Notes under the pieces: generated by a model
Told to the model about the DNA's origin: nothing
Databases searched by the model: none
Seen by the model: only the letters and a program-made list of their open reading frames with translations
NCBI GenBank assembly: GCA_947458455.1
Contig: CANGYJ010000002.1
Span: 372,001 to 436,000 of the forward strand
From: Verrucomicrobiaceae bacterium
Lineage (GTDB): Bacteria; Verrucomicrobiota; Verrucomicrobiia; Verrucomicrobiales; Verrucomicrobiaceae
Direction of reading: 5' to 3'
Length of the DNA stretch: 64,000 bases
Translations under genes and position numbers: made by a program
Shown here: positions 8,313-16,790 of the stretch, piece after piece
Numbering within the stretch: the stretch's first letter is position 1
How the letters are laid out: the number at the start of each line of letters is the position of its first letter

Positions 8313-9935
8313 ATGCAGGCTCGCGTTGCCAGTGCTGCCATGCGTTTGCTGCTTTTCCTCTTTGCCCTCTGCCCTTCGCTCTTGGCGTCCCAGCCGAACT
8401 TCCTGCTGGTCATGGTCGATGACATGGGCTTCTCCGATCTCGGCTGCTACGGCAGCGAGATCGAGACACCCAATCTCGACAAACTCGCCGCCAACGGCCT
8501 GCGATTTTCGCAGTTCTACAACACGGCGAAGTGCCATTCATCCCGCGTGAGCCTGCTCAGCGGCCGCTGGTGCCGCCAGGCAGGTGACACGGCGTTGAGT
8601 CGTGCAGTCATCATCCCCGAGGTGCTCGCAACGGCTGGCTACTTCACGGCGATGACGGGCAAATGGCATCTCAGCAAAGAACCCACGAATTTCGGCTTCC
8701 AGCGCTACTTCGGCCATCTCTCCGGTGCCACGAACTACTACCTCGGCGACAAGACCTTCCGCCTGAACGGCCAGCCCTTCACCGTTCCCGACAAAGGCTT
8801 CTACACCACCATCGCCAATGTCGATCACGCGTTGAAATTCATCGCTGAAGCTCGTGCCGCGAAGAAGCCGTGGTTTCAATACATCGCCTTCAATGCTCCT
8901 CATGCGCCGCTTCAGCCGCTGGAGCAGGATTTCAAAAAGTACCTCGGTCGTTACGACGCTGGCTGGGATGTCATCCGCGCCGCTCGTGTCGCCAAACAGA
9001 AGCAAATCGGCCTGCTGCCTGCCGACAGCGCCGAATCGCCACGCCCCGAGCACATTCCCGAGTGGTCGAAGCTCAACGACGAGCAACGCAGCGAGGAAAC
9101 TCGACTCATGACGGCTTATGCGGGCCTTATTGACCGTATTGACCAGGAAATGGGGCGTCTTATCGCCGACCTCGAACAAGCAGGCGAACTCGACAACACC
9201 GTCATCCTCTTCGTTTCCGACAACGGTGCGTGCCCCTTCCATCGCGGCGGCGCCACGCCGAACACCGAGCCGCACGATCCCAAAACGCACTGGGGAGATA
9301 GCACTGGCTGGGCCTGGGCGCGGAATTCGCCCTTTCGCTTCTATAAACAGAACCAGTTCGAAGGCGGCATCTCCTCGCCAGCCGTGCTGCATTGGCCAGC
9401 GGGCTTGAAGCAGAAGCCTGGCAGCGTCGTCAGCAGCCCCGCGCACCTTGTCGATGTGCTGCCCACCTTTGCCGAACTCGCCGGAGCGAAAGTGCCCGCG
9501 ACCTTCCCCGACCGCGAACCCACGCCGCTCGCCGGCGTTTCGCTCGCCCCCATCCTCGCGGGTAGTGAAATCAAAGCCCGTCCGCCCATTCACCTGCTAT
9601 TTTCCACGGATCGCGGCCTGCGGGATGGCGAATGGAAGCTCGTCAGCTTTCAAAGCCAGCCCTGGGAGCTCTACCACATGCCCGACGACCGTGCCGAGCT
9701 CCATGATGTGGCCGCCCAGCATCCCGAAATCGTCCAGCGCCTGTCCAAACAATGGCACGACATGGCCGCGAACGTCCTCGTGACCAAGGGCAAGGAAGGC
9801 CAGCCCGTGTCCTCCGAGGCCACGCCGAAGTTCAATCCGAGCTGGTCGGCCTATGGCGATGCTTTACCCGGCCAAAAGAAGCCCAGGGGCAAAGGCAAAA
9901 AGATGGCCGCGAAGGCGGCGGGAAGTCCACCTTGA
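8313..9935 (+). CDS. Secreted sulfatase with atypical CHSSR active-site motif
   Basis: A 540-residue S1 sulfatase. ATG 8313 was chosen because it is preceded by GAGGAAG five bases upstream, one of the few clear Shine-Dalgarno sequences here; ATG 8340 is an alternative. A signal peptide ends near SLLA. Sulfatase blocks are FLLVMVDDMGFSD, MTGKWHLS, FVSDNGACP and GGISSPAVLHWP. The active-site motif reads C74-H-S-S-R, with Ser in place of the Pro of CxPxR. It may form a distinct subfamily or be poorly matured. The C-terminus is a Lys/Gly/Ala-rich tail. It shares a 46-bp divergent promoter region with the other sulfatase. Confidence 0.87.
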   Translation: MQARVASAAMRLLLFLFALCPSLLASQPNFLLVMVDDMGFSDLGCYGSEIETPNLDKLAANGLRFSQFYNTAKCHSSRVSLLSGRWCRQAGDTALSRAVIIPEVLATAGYFTAMTGKWHLSKEPTNFGFQRYFGHLSGATNYYLGDKTFRLNGQPFTVPDKGFYTTIANVDHALKFIAEARAAKKPWFQYIAFNAPHAPLQPLEQDFKKYLGRYDAGWDVIRAARVAKQKQIGLLPADSAESPRPEHIPEWSKLNDEQRSEETRLMTAYAGLIDRIDQEMGRLIADLEQAGELDNTVILFVSDNGACPFHRGGATPNTEPHDPKTHWGDSTGWAWARNSPFRFYKQNQFEGGISSPAVLHWPAGLKQKPGSVVSSPAHLVDVLPTFAELAGAKVPATFPDREPTPLAGVSLAPILAGSEIKARPPIHLLFSTDRGLRDGEWKLVSFQSQPWELYHMPDDRAELHDVAAQHPEIVQRLSKQWHDMAANVLVTKGKEGQPVSSEATPKFNPSWSAYGDALPGQKKPRGKGKKMAAKAAGSPP

Positions 9936-9943
9936 AGCACTGG

Positions 9944-9971
9944 TTGACAAACCTGCCCTTCCCGGTAGTCT
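9944..9971 (+). promoter_or_regulatory. Sigma-70-like promoter for rpmH
   Basis: TTGACA (9944-9949) and TAGTCT (9966-9971) are separated by 16 bases and lie 80 bases upstream of the rpmH start. The -35 box is perfect; the -10 box matches TATAAT only at the first two and last positions. No DnaA boxes are visible nearby. Confidence 0.5.
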
Positions 9972-10050
9972 CTCGACCCTTTTTCCGGGGTCATGGCCGT
10001 CGCGGTATGACTCTGCTCCTTCGAGAACCCTTTAACCACCCCAGAACACC

Positions 10051-10239
10051 ATGCCCAAGACCTTCAGGACCTACCAACCCTCCAAGCGCACCCGGAAGCA
10101 GCAGTTCGGCTTTCGTGCCCGCATGAAGACGGAAAACGGCCGCGACATTCTCCGCCGCCGCCGTGCCGCTGGCCGTAAGCGCCTCATGCCGAAGGGCGTG
10201 GAAATCCACTTCAAGCGCCACACGCAGCAGCACACCTGA
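10051..10239 (+). CDS. rpmH: 50S ribosomal protein L34
   Basis: A 62-residue, very basic protein with the L34 pattern [17 protein letters not shown] and [11 protein letters not shown]. It is longer than the usual 44-47 residues because of a C-terminal extension, [13 protein letters not shown], also seen in some related bacteria. It begins the conserved rpmH-rnpA-yidD-yidC-jag block and lies 17 bases before rnpA. The leader AACCACCCCAGAACACC contains no Shine-Dalgarno motif. The usual dnaA neighbour is absent; a sulfatase gene lies upstream instead. Confidence 0.95.
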   Translation: MPKTFRTYQPSKRTRKQQFGFRARMKTENGRDILRRRRAAGRKRLMPKGVEIHFKRHTQQHT

Positions 10240-10256
10240 TTTTCCGCCCGCCGGGC

Positions 10257-10634
10257 ATGCCGGCCATGCGCCTTCCCTCCCATCTGCGGTTGAAGCACGC
10301 GAGCGACTTCGCTCGTGTTCGGGAGAAGGGGGCGAGTTACGCAGGAAAGTATTTGGTTTTAGGTGTCCTCAAAGACGAAGACGTAGCCGAATTCGGCTAC
10401 GGCCTCATCACGGGCAAAAAGCTAGGCATTGCGGTGAAGCGAAACCGCATCCGCCGCCTACTCCGTGAGATCGTCCGGGCTCATCAGGCGGAAATCGCCC
10501 CCGGTTGGCATTTTGTTGTCATCGGGCGCTGGCGTGCCTCGGGAGCCACCTTGCAGGAATTGGAACGCGACTGGCTGAAACTGGCCAAACGCCTGGGCAT
10601 CCTCCTCTCTCCCGCCGCGCCACCCGCGTCATGA
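10257..10634 (+). CDS. rnpA: Ribonuclease P protein component
   Basis: A 125-residue basic protein that binds the RNase P RNA and helps process tRNA 5' ends. The N-terminal [16 protein letters not shown] and the central signature [19 protein letters not shown] (the RNR motif that contacts RNA) identify the family clearly. ATG 10266 is an alternative start three codons in. Its stop codon overlaps the yidD start in an ATGA arrangement, typical for this gene pair. The catalytic RNA gene rnpB was not seen in the window. Confidence 0.93.
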   Translation: MPAMRLPSHLRLKHASDFARVREKGASYAGKYLVLGVLKDEDVAEFGYGLITGKKLGIAVKRNRIRRLLREIVRAHQAEIAPGWHFVVIGRWRASGATLQELERDWLKLAKRLGILLSPAAPPAS

Positions 10635-10873
10635 AATGGGTCGTTCGAGTCCTCATCCGCTTCTACCAAAAGATCATCTCCCCGGTGATTCACGCTTTTG
10701 GAGGTCCCGGCTCCGGTTGCCGCTACACACCGACCTGCTCTGCCTACTTTCTCGAAGCCGTCGAGACCTACGGCGTGCTTCGTGGCTCCTGGATGGGCCT
10801 GTGCCGCATCGGCCGCTGTCACCCTTGGGGTGGCCATGGTCACGATCCGGTGCCACCCAAAAACCCGTCATGA
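10631..10873 (+). CDS. yidD: Membrane protein insertion efficiency factor YidD
   Basis: An 80-residue protein with the YidD signature: [17 protein letters not shown], then [19 protein letters not shown] and the ending [19 protein letters not shown]. The conserved cysteines of CRYTPTC and GRCHPW are all present, as is the amphipathic N-terminal helix. YidD assists membrane insertion with YidC, which is encoded 212 bp downstream. Translation is coupled to rnpA through an ATGA overlap. Confidence 0.93.
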   Translation: MKWVVRVLIRFYQKIISPVIHAFGGPGSGCRYTPTCSAYFLEAVETYGVLRGSWMGLCRIGRCHPWGGHGHDPVPPKNPS

Positions 10874-10885
10874 CGCTGTCAAATG

Positions 10886-10956
10886 GCCGCCAAACAACGC
10901 AAGGATCGCAAAGAACCTCGAATCTCCTCTTTGCGCTCTCTGCGATCCTTTGCGGC
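10886..10956. repeat. Imperfect inverted word repeat (GCAAAG/GCAGAG family)
   Basis: The left part reads CGCAAGGATCGCAAAG and the right part, read as reverse complement, contains GCAAAGGATCGCAGAG and GCGCAAAGAG. A short word (CGCAAAG-like) is repeated in one arm and reversed in the other. It lies in the yidD-yidC gap; the rest of that 212-bp gap holds no gene. Confidence 0.6.
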
Positions 10957-11085
10957 GATTACCTCGGCTTGGCCGGATCGCTGAAATCCAAATGATTCCT
11001 GATTTTTCCGTCGCCACCGGCGCATTCACGGCCATTCATCCGGCCCGCTAATTCCCAAACCTCACTCTCCTCTCCTCTTAATTTC

Positions 11086-12885
11086 ATGGATCGCAAAGGC
11101 TGGATCGTCATCGTCACCTGCATTCTCCTCATGGGGGTGAATTTTTATTACATGCAGGAGAATCAGAAGCTCGTCGCCGCCCAGCGGACCGCCGAGGAGG
11201 CCAAAAAGAAGGCCGAGGCTCCCCAAGAAGCCGCCGAAGCCACGCCCGAGGCGGCCAAACCCACCGCCCAAGCCACTGCCGCAGTTCCTTCTACCCCCGA
11301 GCAGAAGCACACACTCAAGACCGCCACGGTCAGCTATGAGTTGAGCACCAAGGGCGGCGGGATCGCCCGTGCCATTTTGGGCGCGGCGGACCACATCACG
11401 CTCAACGAGCATGCCATCGAACCCATCGGTGCCATCCGTCGCGAGCCTGCCGGCGCCGATGTCATCACTTACCAGATGCTGGAGCAGAGTGATCGTTCGG
11501 TGAGCTTTGAAGGCACCACCGCCGAGGGTGTCCGCGTGAAAAAGACCTTCATGCTGACCGAGGGAGCTTCCAGTGATGACCATTTGCTGAATCTCACGGT
11601 GACACTGACGAACACTGGCACCGCGCAGCATCGCTCCGAGGAGTATTACCTCTTCGCGGGAGCCTCCACGGCGCTGAATCATGCCGATGAGCGCTACCAG
11701 AGCTTCTTCTGGAACGACAATGGCAATGCGGACTACAAGATCTCCAGCTACTACGGCAAAGGCTGGCTCAGCGAGGCCACCACGGAGTTCCGCCAGTCCT
11801 ATGCCAACCTGCGCTACGCGGGGGTTTCGAGCCGCTTTTACTCCCACATCCTCACTCGAACGACGGATGACAAAGGCGTGCCGGCCAAGTTTTGGTCCTC
11901 CCGCCGTCGCCTAGCTGCACCGCTCGCCGGGCATCCGCAGAACGCAGCCATCGAAGACTACGCTTATGAGGGTTCGATGAGCCTCCCTGTCATCGATCTG
12001 GCCCCCGGCGCTAGCAAAACGGAAACGTATCAGGTTTACCTCGGCCCGAAGGAGTATCACCGCCTCAAGAAGATCGACGAGGAAACGGACCGCCAGCGCC
12101 GCTACGCGATGTTTTACGGCTGGTTCAAGCCGGTGAGCATCGTCCTCGTCAGCGTGATGCGCTGGATGCACGGCGTCACGGGGAACTGGGGCGTGGCGGT
12201 GATCCTCCTCACCATTTTCGTCCGTCTTTGCATCTGGCCCATCCACGCCAAATCCATGCGCACCATGAAGCGCATGGGCCTGCTGGCTCCGATGATGAAG
12301 GAGCTGCAGGAGAAGTATAAAGACAACCCGCAGCAGCAGCAGATGGAGGTGATGAAGCTGTATCGTGACTACGGTGTGAACCCGCTCGGCGGCTGTCTGC
12401 CGCTCCTGCTCCAGTTCCCCATCTTCATCGGCCTTTACAGCATGCTCGAATACGCCGCCGAGCTTCGCGGCCACGGCCTCTGGTGGGTGAAGGATCTCTC
12501 CGCGCCGGACACCGTCGCCCAACTGGCTGGCTTCAACATCAACCCCCTGCCAATCATCATGGGCATCACCATGGTGGCGCAGATGAAGCTCACGCCACAG
12601 CCGCAGACGGTGGACAAAATGCAGCAGCGCATCTTCATGTTCATGCCGCTGATCTTCCTGTGGATCAGCTATGATTTCGCCTCCGCTCTCGCCCTTTACT
12701 GGTCCACCCAGAATCTCTTCAGCATCGCCCAAACGTGGATCATGAAGCTCTACGTCCCTGATCCAGTGCTCGAAAAGGTGAAGCGTGAGCCCAAACCGGC
12801 TCCGCAAAGTCCCTTCTTCAACCCCATGGGCCACCAAAAGGACAAGAAGAAGCCCGGCAACAAGCCGCCGAAGCTCGGAGGTTAG
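11086..12885 (+). CDS. yidC: Membrane protein insertase YidC
   Basis: A 599-residue YidC/Oxa1 protein. The N-terminal helix (residues 5-24) is followed by a coiled, Ala/Glu/Lys-rich linker and a large periplasmic beta-sandwich (about 70-330). The conserved insertase core begins around WMHGVTGNWGVAVILLT, with FVRLCIWPIHAKSMRTMKRM, NPLGGCLPLLLQFPIFIGLY and the late helices around FMPLIFLWISYDFASALALYW. The C-terminus is basic and ends KPPKLGG. It inserts respiratory and other membrane proteins, alone or with SecYEG. It sits between yidD and jag as in many bacteria. Confidence 0.96.
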   Translation: MDRKGWIVIVTCILLMGVNFYYMQENQKLVAAQRTAEEAKKKAEAPQEAAEATPEAAKPTAQATAAVPSTPEQKHTLKTATVSYELSTKGGGIARAILGAADHITLNEHAIEPIGAIRREPAGADVITYQMLEQSDRSVSFEGTTAEGVRVKKTFMLTEGASSDDHLLNLTVTLTNTGTAQHRSEEYYLFAGASTALNHADERYQSFFWNDNGNADYKISSYYGKGWLSEATTEFRQSYANLRYAGVSSRFYSHILTRTTDDKGVPAKFWSSRRRLAAPLAGHPQNAAIEDYAYEGSMSLPVIDLAPGASKTETYQVYLGPKEYHRLKKIDEETDRQRRYAMFYGWFKPVSIVLVSVMRWMHGVTGNWGVAVILLTIFVRLCIWPIHAKSMRTMKRMGLLAPMMKELQEKYKDNPQQQQMEVMKLYRDYGVNPLGGCLPLLLQFPIFIGLYSMLEYAAELRGHGLWWVKDLSAPDTVAQLAGFNINPLPIIMGITMVAQMKLTPQPQTVDKMQQRIFMFMPLIFLWISYDFASALALYWSTQNLFSIAQTWIMKLYVPDPVLEKVKREPKPAPQSPFFNPMGHQKDKKKPGNKPPKLGG

Positions 12886-12889
12886 CTGG

Positions 12890-12997
12890 AAAATGACGAA
12901 ATCCGAATGACGAATGCCGAATGGGCCTCACAAGGCGTCATTCGGCATTTGTGCTTCGTCATTCATTCGTCATTCTGGTTTCGTCCTTCGTCATTTT
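12890..12997. repeat. Inverted word repeat (ATGACGAATG family)
   Basis: The left arm starts AAAATGACGAA and ends ATGCCGAATG; the right arm, read as reverse complement, starts and ends with the same words and has extra GACGAATGA units between. It begins four bases after the yidC stop and could form the 3' end of its mRNA. Half-words of the same family appear at 40430-40455 and 51626-51652. Confidence 0.75.
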
Positions 12998-13051
12998 GAA
13001 GCTCCGCCGAGCATTGGGCTCCGTCACCTCACTTCCCGCTCTCTTTCTCCC

Positions 13052-13513
13052 ATGAACGCCTCCGCCCTCGAACACGCTCAGCACATTCTCGATGCCATGC
13101 TCGGTTATCTGGGCTTCACCGCCCAGATCGAGCAGGATGACGGCCAGGACGGCCCCACACTCCAGGTTTTGACGAAAGACAGCGATGCTCTCATCGGCCG
13201 CCGCGGCGAGGTGCTGGAGGACATCCAATACCTCGTGAACCGCATTCTCTACCGCCACATGCCGAAGGCTCCGCGCATCCGGGTGGATGTGGAGTTTTAC
13301 CGTTCCATGCGGGAGGACAAAATGATCGCCCGCGCCAAAGAATTCGCCGAAAAGGTGCGAGCCACCGGCCAGCCTGCCGAGCTACCGCCGATGAATAGCT
13401 ACTACCGCCGCCTCATTCACAATGTCTTCGTCGATGACCCCATGGTCGCCAGCGTCAGCGAAGGCGGCGAGGCTCGCTTCAAGCGCATCATCCTTCAGCG
13501 TCGCCAAAAATAA
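13052..13513 (+). CDS. jag: KH-R3H RNA-binding protein Jag/KhpB, short form
   Basis: A 153-residue protein with a type II KH domain (IGRRGEVLEDIQYLVNRIL around residues 47-66) and a C-terminal R3H domain (ARAKEFAEKV ... PMNSYYRRLIHNVF). It lacks the N-terminal Jag_N domain found in Firmicute Jag. The start at 13052 was chosen because upstream sequence belongs to the repeat at 12890-12997. Jag-type proteins bind RNA and are commonly encoded after yidC; in Gram-positives they take part in cell-wall and division control. The role here is unproven. Confidence 0.88.
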   Translation: MNASALEHAQHILDAMLGYLGFTAQIEQDDGQDGPTLQVLTKDSDALIGRRGEVLEDIQYLVNRILYRHMPKAPRIRVDVEFYRSMREDKMIARAKEFAEKVRATGQPAELPPMNSYYRRLIHNVFVDDPMVASVSEGGEARFKRIILQRRQK

Positions 13514-13607
13514 TCCCTTCCAGCTCGAATCCTCTCTTTACGAGCGAGGTGCTTTTTGATTATTTTTCCCGTTCGTCCCGACTTTTCCCGAAATCATTCC
13601 CAACACC

Positions 13608-15188
13608 ATGAAACTGAGCCGTTCCCTGCTTTTCCTAGCGCTTGCCGCCACCTCCACCGGCCTGCTTCGCGCCGATATTGTTACCCTCAAGGATGGCAAG
13701 AAACTCGAGGGCACCATTTTGGAGCAAAAGCCGGAAGGCGTGCTCATGAAGTACAAGGTCACCGCCAAGATCATGGATGAAAAATTCATCCCCATGGCGG
13801 AAATCGCCCCGGGTGGCATTTTGAAGGAGATGCCCGAGGAAGTGGAGATCAAGGAACTGCGCAAGCTGGTGCCTACCGTGGACCTGATGACCGCCGAAAA
13901 GTATGAGCAGCTTATTCAGGACCGCCTCCGCCCCTTCGTGAACCGCTATCCCGGCACTCCGCAGGCCGATGAGATCAAAAAAATGATCGATGAGCTCCAG
14001 TTGGAAAAGGAAAAGGTCGTCTCGGGAGGCATCAAGCTGGAAGGCCGCTGGCTCACTGCCCAAGAAGCCCGGGCGGAGAAAGCCAATGTGGATGCCTATC
14101 TGATCCGCCAAGCCATGAATGACAAGGCTGCCACAGGAGACTGGAGCGCCGCGCTGCGTGAGTTTGATCAGCTTACGGACAAAAAGAAATTTCACCTCGC
14201 GTCGATCTACTATCCCAAGGCCGTGGAGGAAGCTCTCGCCATCCTGACCAACTACGACGCGAAGCTCTCGCAGATGATCAAGGACCAGCCCGTGCTTCAA
14301 AAGCAGCGTGACGAAAGCCTCAAACGCCTCATCGAGCCTGATCTCACCCGTGCCAAATCAGCCATCGACAAAGAAGTAAGCGATGCGGATACCAGGGAGG
14401 AGCTGGAGCGAAAAGACAGCAAATGGCTCACACCTTACAAATACAATCTCAAGCTCCTGCAAGACCTGCAGAAGAATGTCTTCGCTGAGAAGACCAAGCT
14501 ACAGAAGGTGAATATCCCTCAAATCACCAAAATCTGTGAGCACCTGCATCAAGCCACTATTCACTTCTACGCTGACAAAATCGTCGATGGTGAGTTGGCG
14601 CTGGCGGAAGCCATCAAGGCTGCACCGGCAAACCCGGAGTATGGGCCCATCATTCAAATCTACATGAACGGCTTCAAACAGAAGCGCATGGAGTATGCCA
14701 TGAAGCAGCAGGCTGCCGCCACCAATGCCGTCATTGGTGCTCCAGCCGTTAATCCTGCTGCACCGGGCGTTGGCGCACCGGGAGTCGATTCGGCCGTCGC
14801 TCGTGCCTTGGCCGTGGCGGGTGGTCAGGCGCCGCCTGCCCAACCCACAGCGGCCATGCCTCAGCCTGTCAACGCCGCCCCTCAGGGCGTCGTCGGCCAG
14901 CCTCAGCAGGTGCCTGTTGGCACCGTGCCCGTGCAGCAGCCGATCAATCCTAGCATGACACCGCCACCTGCCGGTGGTGTTACGCCGCAGGCAGGTGTCC
15001 CAATGCAGCAGGCTGCTTACGCTCAGCCGGTGGCTCCCGCTCCTGCTCCTGCTCCAGTCGCACCAGCTCCCGTTGAGGAAGAGTCCACCATCAGCATGGA
15101 TACCATTCTCACGGTCGCCGGTGGGGCCGTGGTGCTGGTTCTCCTTCTGGTGGTCCTTCTGGGCAAAAAGAAGCCGAAAGGGGAGTAG
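13608..15188 (+). CDS. Secreted protein with Pro/Ala/Gln linker and C-terminal membrane anchor
   Basis: A 526-residue protein with no recognised enzymatic domain. A signal peptide (cleavage likely after LLRA, residue 22) is followed by a short beta-rich module (DIVTLKDGKKLEGTI, resembling SH3-like repeats of verrucomicrobial exported proteins) and a long charged helical region to about residue 385. A roughly 110-residue Pro/Ala/Gln/Val linker leads to one transmembrane helix (about 498-520) and a basic tail, KKKPKGE. The arrangement suggests a periplasmic protein tethered to the inner membrane by its C-terminus. A terminator follows 28 bases after the stop. Function unknown. Confidence 0.7.
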   Translation: MKLSRSLLFLALAATSTGLLRADIVTLKDGKKLEGTILEQKPEGVLMKYKVTAKIMDEKFIPMAEIAPGGILKEMPEEVEIKELRKLVPTVDLMTAEKYEQLIQDRLRPFVNRYPGTPQADEIKKMIDELQLEKEKVVSGGIKLEGRWLTAQEARAEKANVDAYLIRQAMNDKAATGDWSAALREFDQLTDKKKFHLASIYYPKAVEEALAILTNYDAKLSQMIKDQPVLQKQRDESLKRLIEPDLTRAKSAIDKEVSDADTREELERKDSKWLTPYKYNLKLLQDLQKNVFAEKTKLQKVNIPQITKICEHLHQATIHFYADKIVDGELALAEAIKAAPANPEYGPIIQIYMNGFKQKRMEYAMKQQAAATNAVIGAPAVNPAAPGVGAPGVDSAVARALAVAGGQAPPAQPTAAMPQPVNAAPQGVVGQPQQVPVGTVPVQQPINPSMTPPPAGGVTPQAGVPMQQAAYAQPVAPAPAPAPVAPAPVEEESTISMDTILTVAGGAVVLVLLLVVLLGKKKPKGE

Positions 15189-15216
15189 CTTGGTCATCGC
15201 ATCGATTTTTTCCCGA

Positions 15217-15248
15217 GGGGGCTGTCGCATCTGCGTCAGCCCCTTTTT
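15217..15248 (+). terminator. Rho-independent terminator
   Basis: A 7-bp stem GGGGCTG / CAGCCCC, extendable by a G-T pair, is followed by TTTTT. It ends the transcript of the secreted anchored protein. The next 230 bases up to 15478 hold no gene that I can support and probably carry the promoter of the 3D-domain gene. Confidence 0.85.
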
Positions 15249-15478
15249 CGTGAGCTGGGAAGGATGCGAACTTACGCCACAGCCGGAAAACAAGCTTTCA
15301 AAGTGTCACGGCGGCATTGAAATAAGCCGTCATTATTAAAGTCGAGTCGGATGGAGGGTCTTGGAGACGGCCAAATCACGGTTTGACACCCCCCGGTGCA
15401 CTCGACACCATCGCGGCCCCTTCGCCGGGCTGGCTCTTCTGCCTGCCTGGCGGAGCGTGAAAATTACCCCAGCTCATC

Positions 15479-15991
15479 TTGATCGTCTCCGTTCCCCTCT
15501 GCATCGCGTTTGTGTGTGCCAGCACGCTCGCTGGAAAGCTCCAGACTCCGCCAGCCACCCCCACGCCGATCCGCTCAGCCGGACAGATCATCCCAGGCGT
15601 CAGAACCACCGCCTACACCCATTCCGAGGCGGATCACCTTCAATACGGTGCCCGTTCTGCCGTCGGCACTCAGTTGAAAGCCGGCTCCATCCGAAGTGCG
15701 GCCGCAGATTGGTCGATCTATCCTTTGGGCACGGTCTTCCAAATCCAGGGTGATCCCAGCGTCTATGTGGTGGATGATTACGGCCGCGCCCTCGTCGGCA
15801 CCCGCACCATCGATATTTATCAGCCCAGCACTGGACTGATGAATCTTTGGGGCACTCGAAAGGTGAACATCCGCGTCCTGCGCTGGGGCTCGCCCGCCAA
15901 AAGCCTCGCCGTGCTCAAACCGCGTGCTTTTAAGGCCCAGCATGTCCGCGAGATGATCTCCCGCATTCAGCCCCAGGTCCGCCCGAGCTGA
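15479..15991 (+). CDS. Exported 3D-domain protein
   Basis: A 170-residue protein. An in-frame stop at 15458 and the absence of an ATG make TTG 15479 the likely start, which yields a good signal peptide (VSVPLCIAFVCASTLAG). The C-terminal half is a 3D domain, a double-psi barrel related to MltA and RlpA: IYPLGTVFQIQG, then VVDDYGRALVGTRTIDIY, holding conserved Asp residues, then WGTRKVNIRVLRWG. Such domains occur in murein-acting proteins; here no other catalytic domain is present. It is convergent with the creatininase-family gene. Confidence 0.75.
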   Translation: MIVSVPLCIAFVCASTLAGKLQTPPATPTPIRSAGQIIPGVRTTAYTHSEADHLQYGARSAVGTQLKAGSIRSAAADWSIYPLGTVFQIQGDPSVYVVDDYGRALVGTRTIDIYQPSTGLMNLWGTRKVNIRVLRWGSPAKSLAVLKPRAFKAQHVREMISRIQPQVRPS

Positions 15992-15999
15992 AAAACGGC

Positions 16000-16773
16000 T
16001 CACGGCCGCTCGTAAAGCGCCGTGATGTCCGCCTGCGCCAGTTCGACAAGGTAAGAGCCGATCTTGGCTCCGAGAGCTTCGAGGTAGCGCTGGCCTTTTT
16101 CAGCGGTGGAATGCTGCGGATCGCCGCTGCCGGTGTCGTTGGTGGCTTTCAGCCAGTCACGCTGGGCCCAGGCCCACTTCTCGTTGATGGCTTGGAGCTT
16201 CCAGCGGTTGTCCGTGCCGGGTCCCCACTCGCTTTTCGGCAAAACGAGGTTCGGGTGAAGGTGGAGGATGAGGCTCGTTTCACGCTCGTCGGCGTGATCT
16301 CCGAGGATGTCGAAGATGTCGTCGCCTTTCACGGCGTTGAACCAGCTCACGGTGCTGAGAAACATCTTCGGATGCTTACCTTGCAGCTCGCGGAGCATCT
16401 GACGGAAGTCATTGCCGCCGTGGCCGTTAAGGATGACGAACTTTTTCACGCCCACGCCTTCGAGGCTGGCGATCACATCTTCGAGCACCATCATCTGGGT
16501 GCTCGGGTTCATGTTGATGCAAAACGGGATCTCAAGCTGGCCGGTCTGCACGCCGAAGGGAATGTTGGGCAGGATGGCCACCTTCGCTCCGGCCTCCCAG
16601 GCCACGCGACCTGCCTCGGCGGCAATGGCGTCATTTTGCAGCGAATCCGTGGCGTAGGGGAGGTGCCAGTTATGCGCCTCCGTGGCCCCCATCGGCAGCA
16701 CAGCCACTTCGTAACGCGTCTCTTTGACTTGCTTCCAGTTCGTTTCGGCGATGATCCAGGGACGAGGGCACAT
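16000..16773 (-). CDS. Creatininase family amidohydrolase
   Basis: A 257-residue protein with the metal-binding blocks of the creatininase fold: LPMGATEAHNWHLPYATD (normally GS-E-HG-HLP-TD), VILNGHGGN and DHADERETSLIL. The His, Asp and Glu metal ligands are all present. The family includes creatininase and the mycofactocin and riboflavin-pathway amidohydrolases; the position beside msrA gives no clear hint of substrate. The start at 16773 is a plain ATG. It lies 17 bases downstream of msrA on the same strand, so the two may be co-transcribed. Confidence 0.87.
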   Translation of the reverse strand: MCPRPWIIAETNWKQVKETRYEVAVLPMGATEAHNWHLPYATDSLQNDAIAAEAGRVAWEAGAKVAILPNIPFGVQTGQLEIPFCINMNPSTQMMVLEDVIASLEGVGVKKFVILNGHGGNDFRQMLRELQGKHPKMFLSTVSWFNAVKGDDIFDILGDHADERETSLILHLHPNLVLPKSEWGPGTDNRWKLQAINEKWAWAQRDWLKATNDTGSGDPQHSTAEKGQRYLEALGAKIGSYLVELAQADITALYERP

Positions 16774-16790
16774 GAGGGAAGGATGGCGGA

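Noticed and set aside
9936-10050. Replication origin near rpmH-rnpA
   Set aside because: The block often lies near dnaA and oriC, but no dnaA gene and no TTATCCACA-type boxes are present.
15361-15753. A 130-codon frame overlapping the 3D-domain gene
   Set aside because: It is in another frame with Arg/His/Pro-rich sequence, while the frame at 15479 gives a signal peptide and a recognisable 3D domain.
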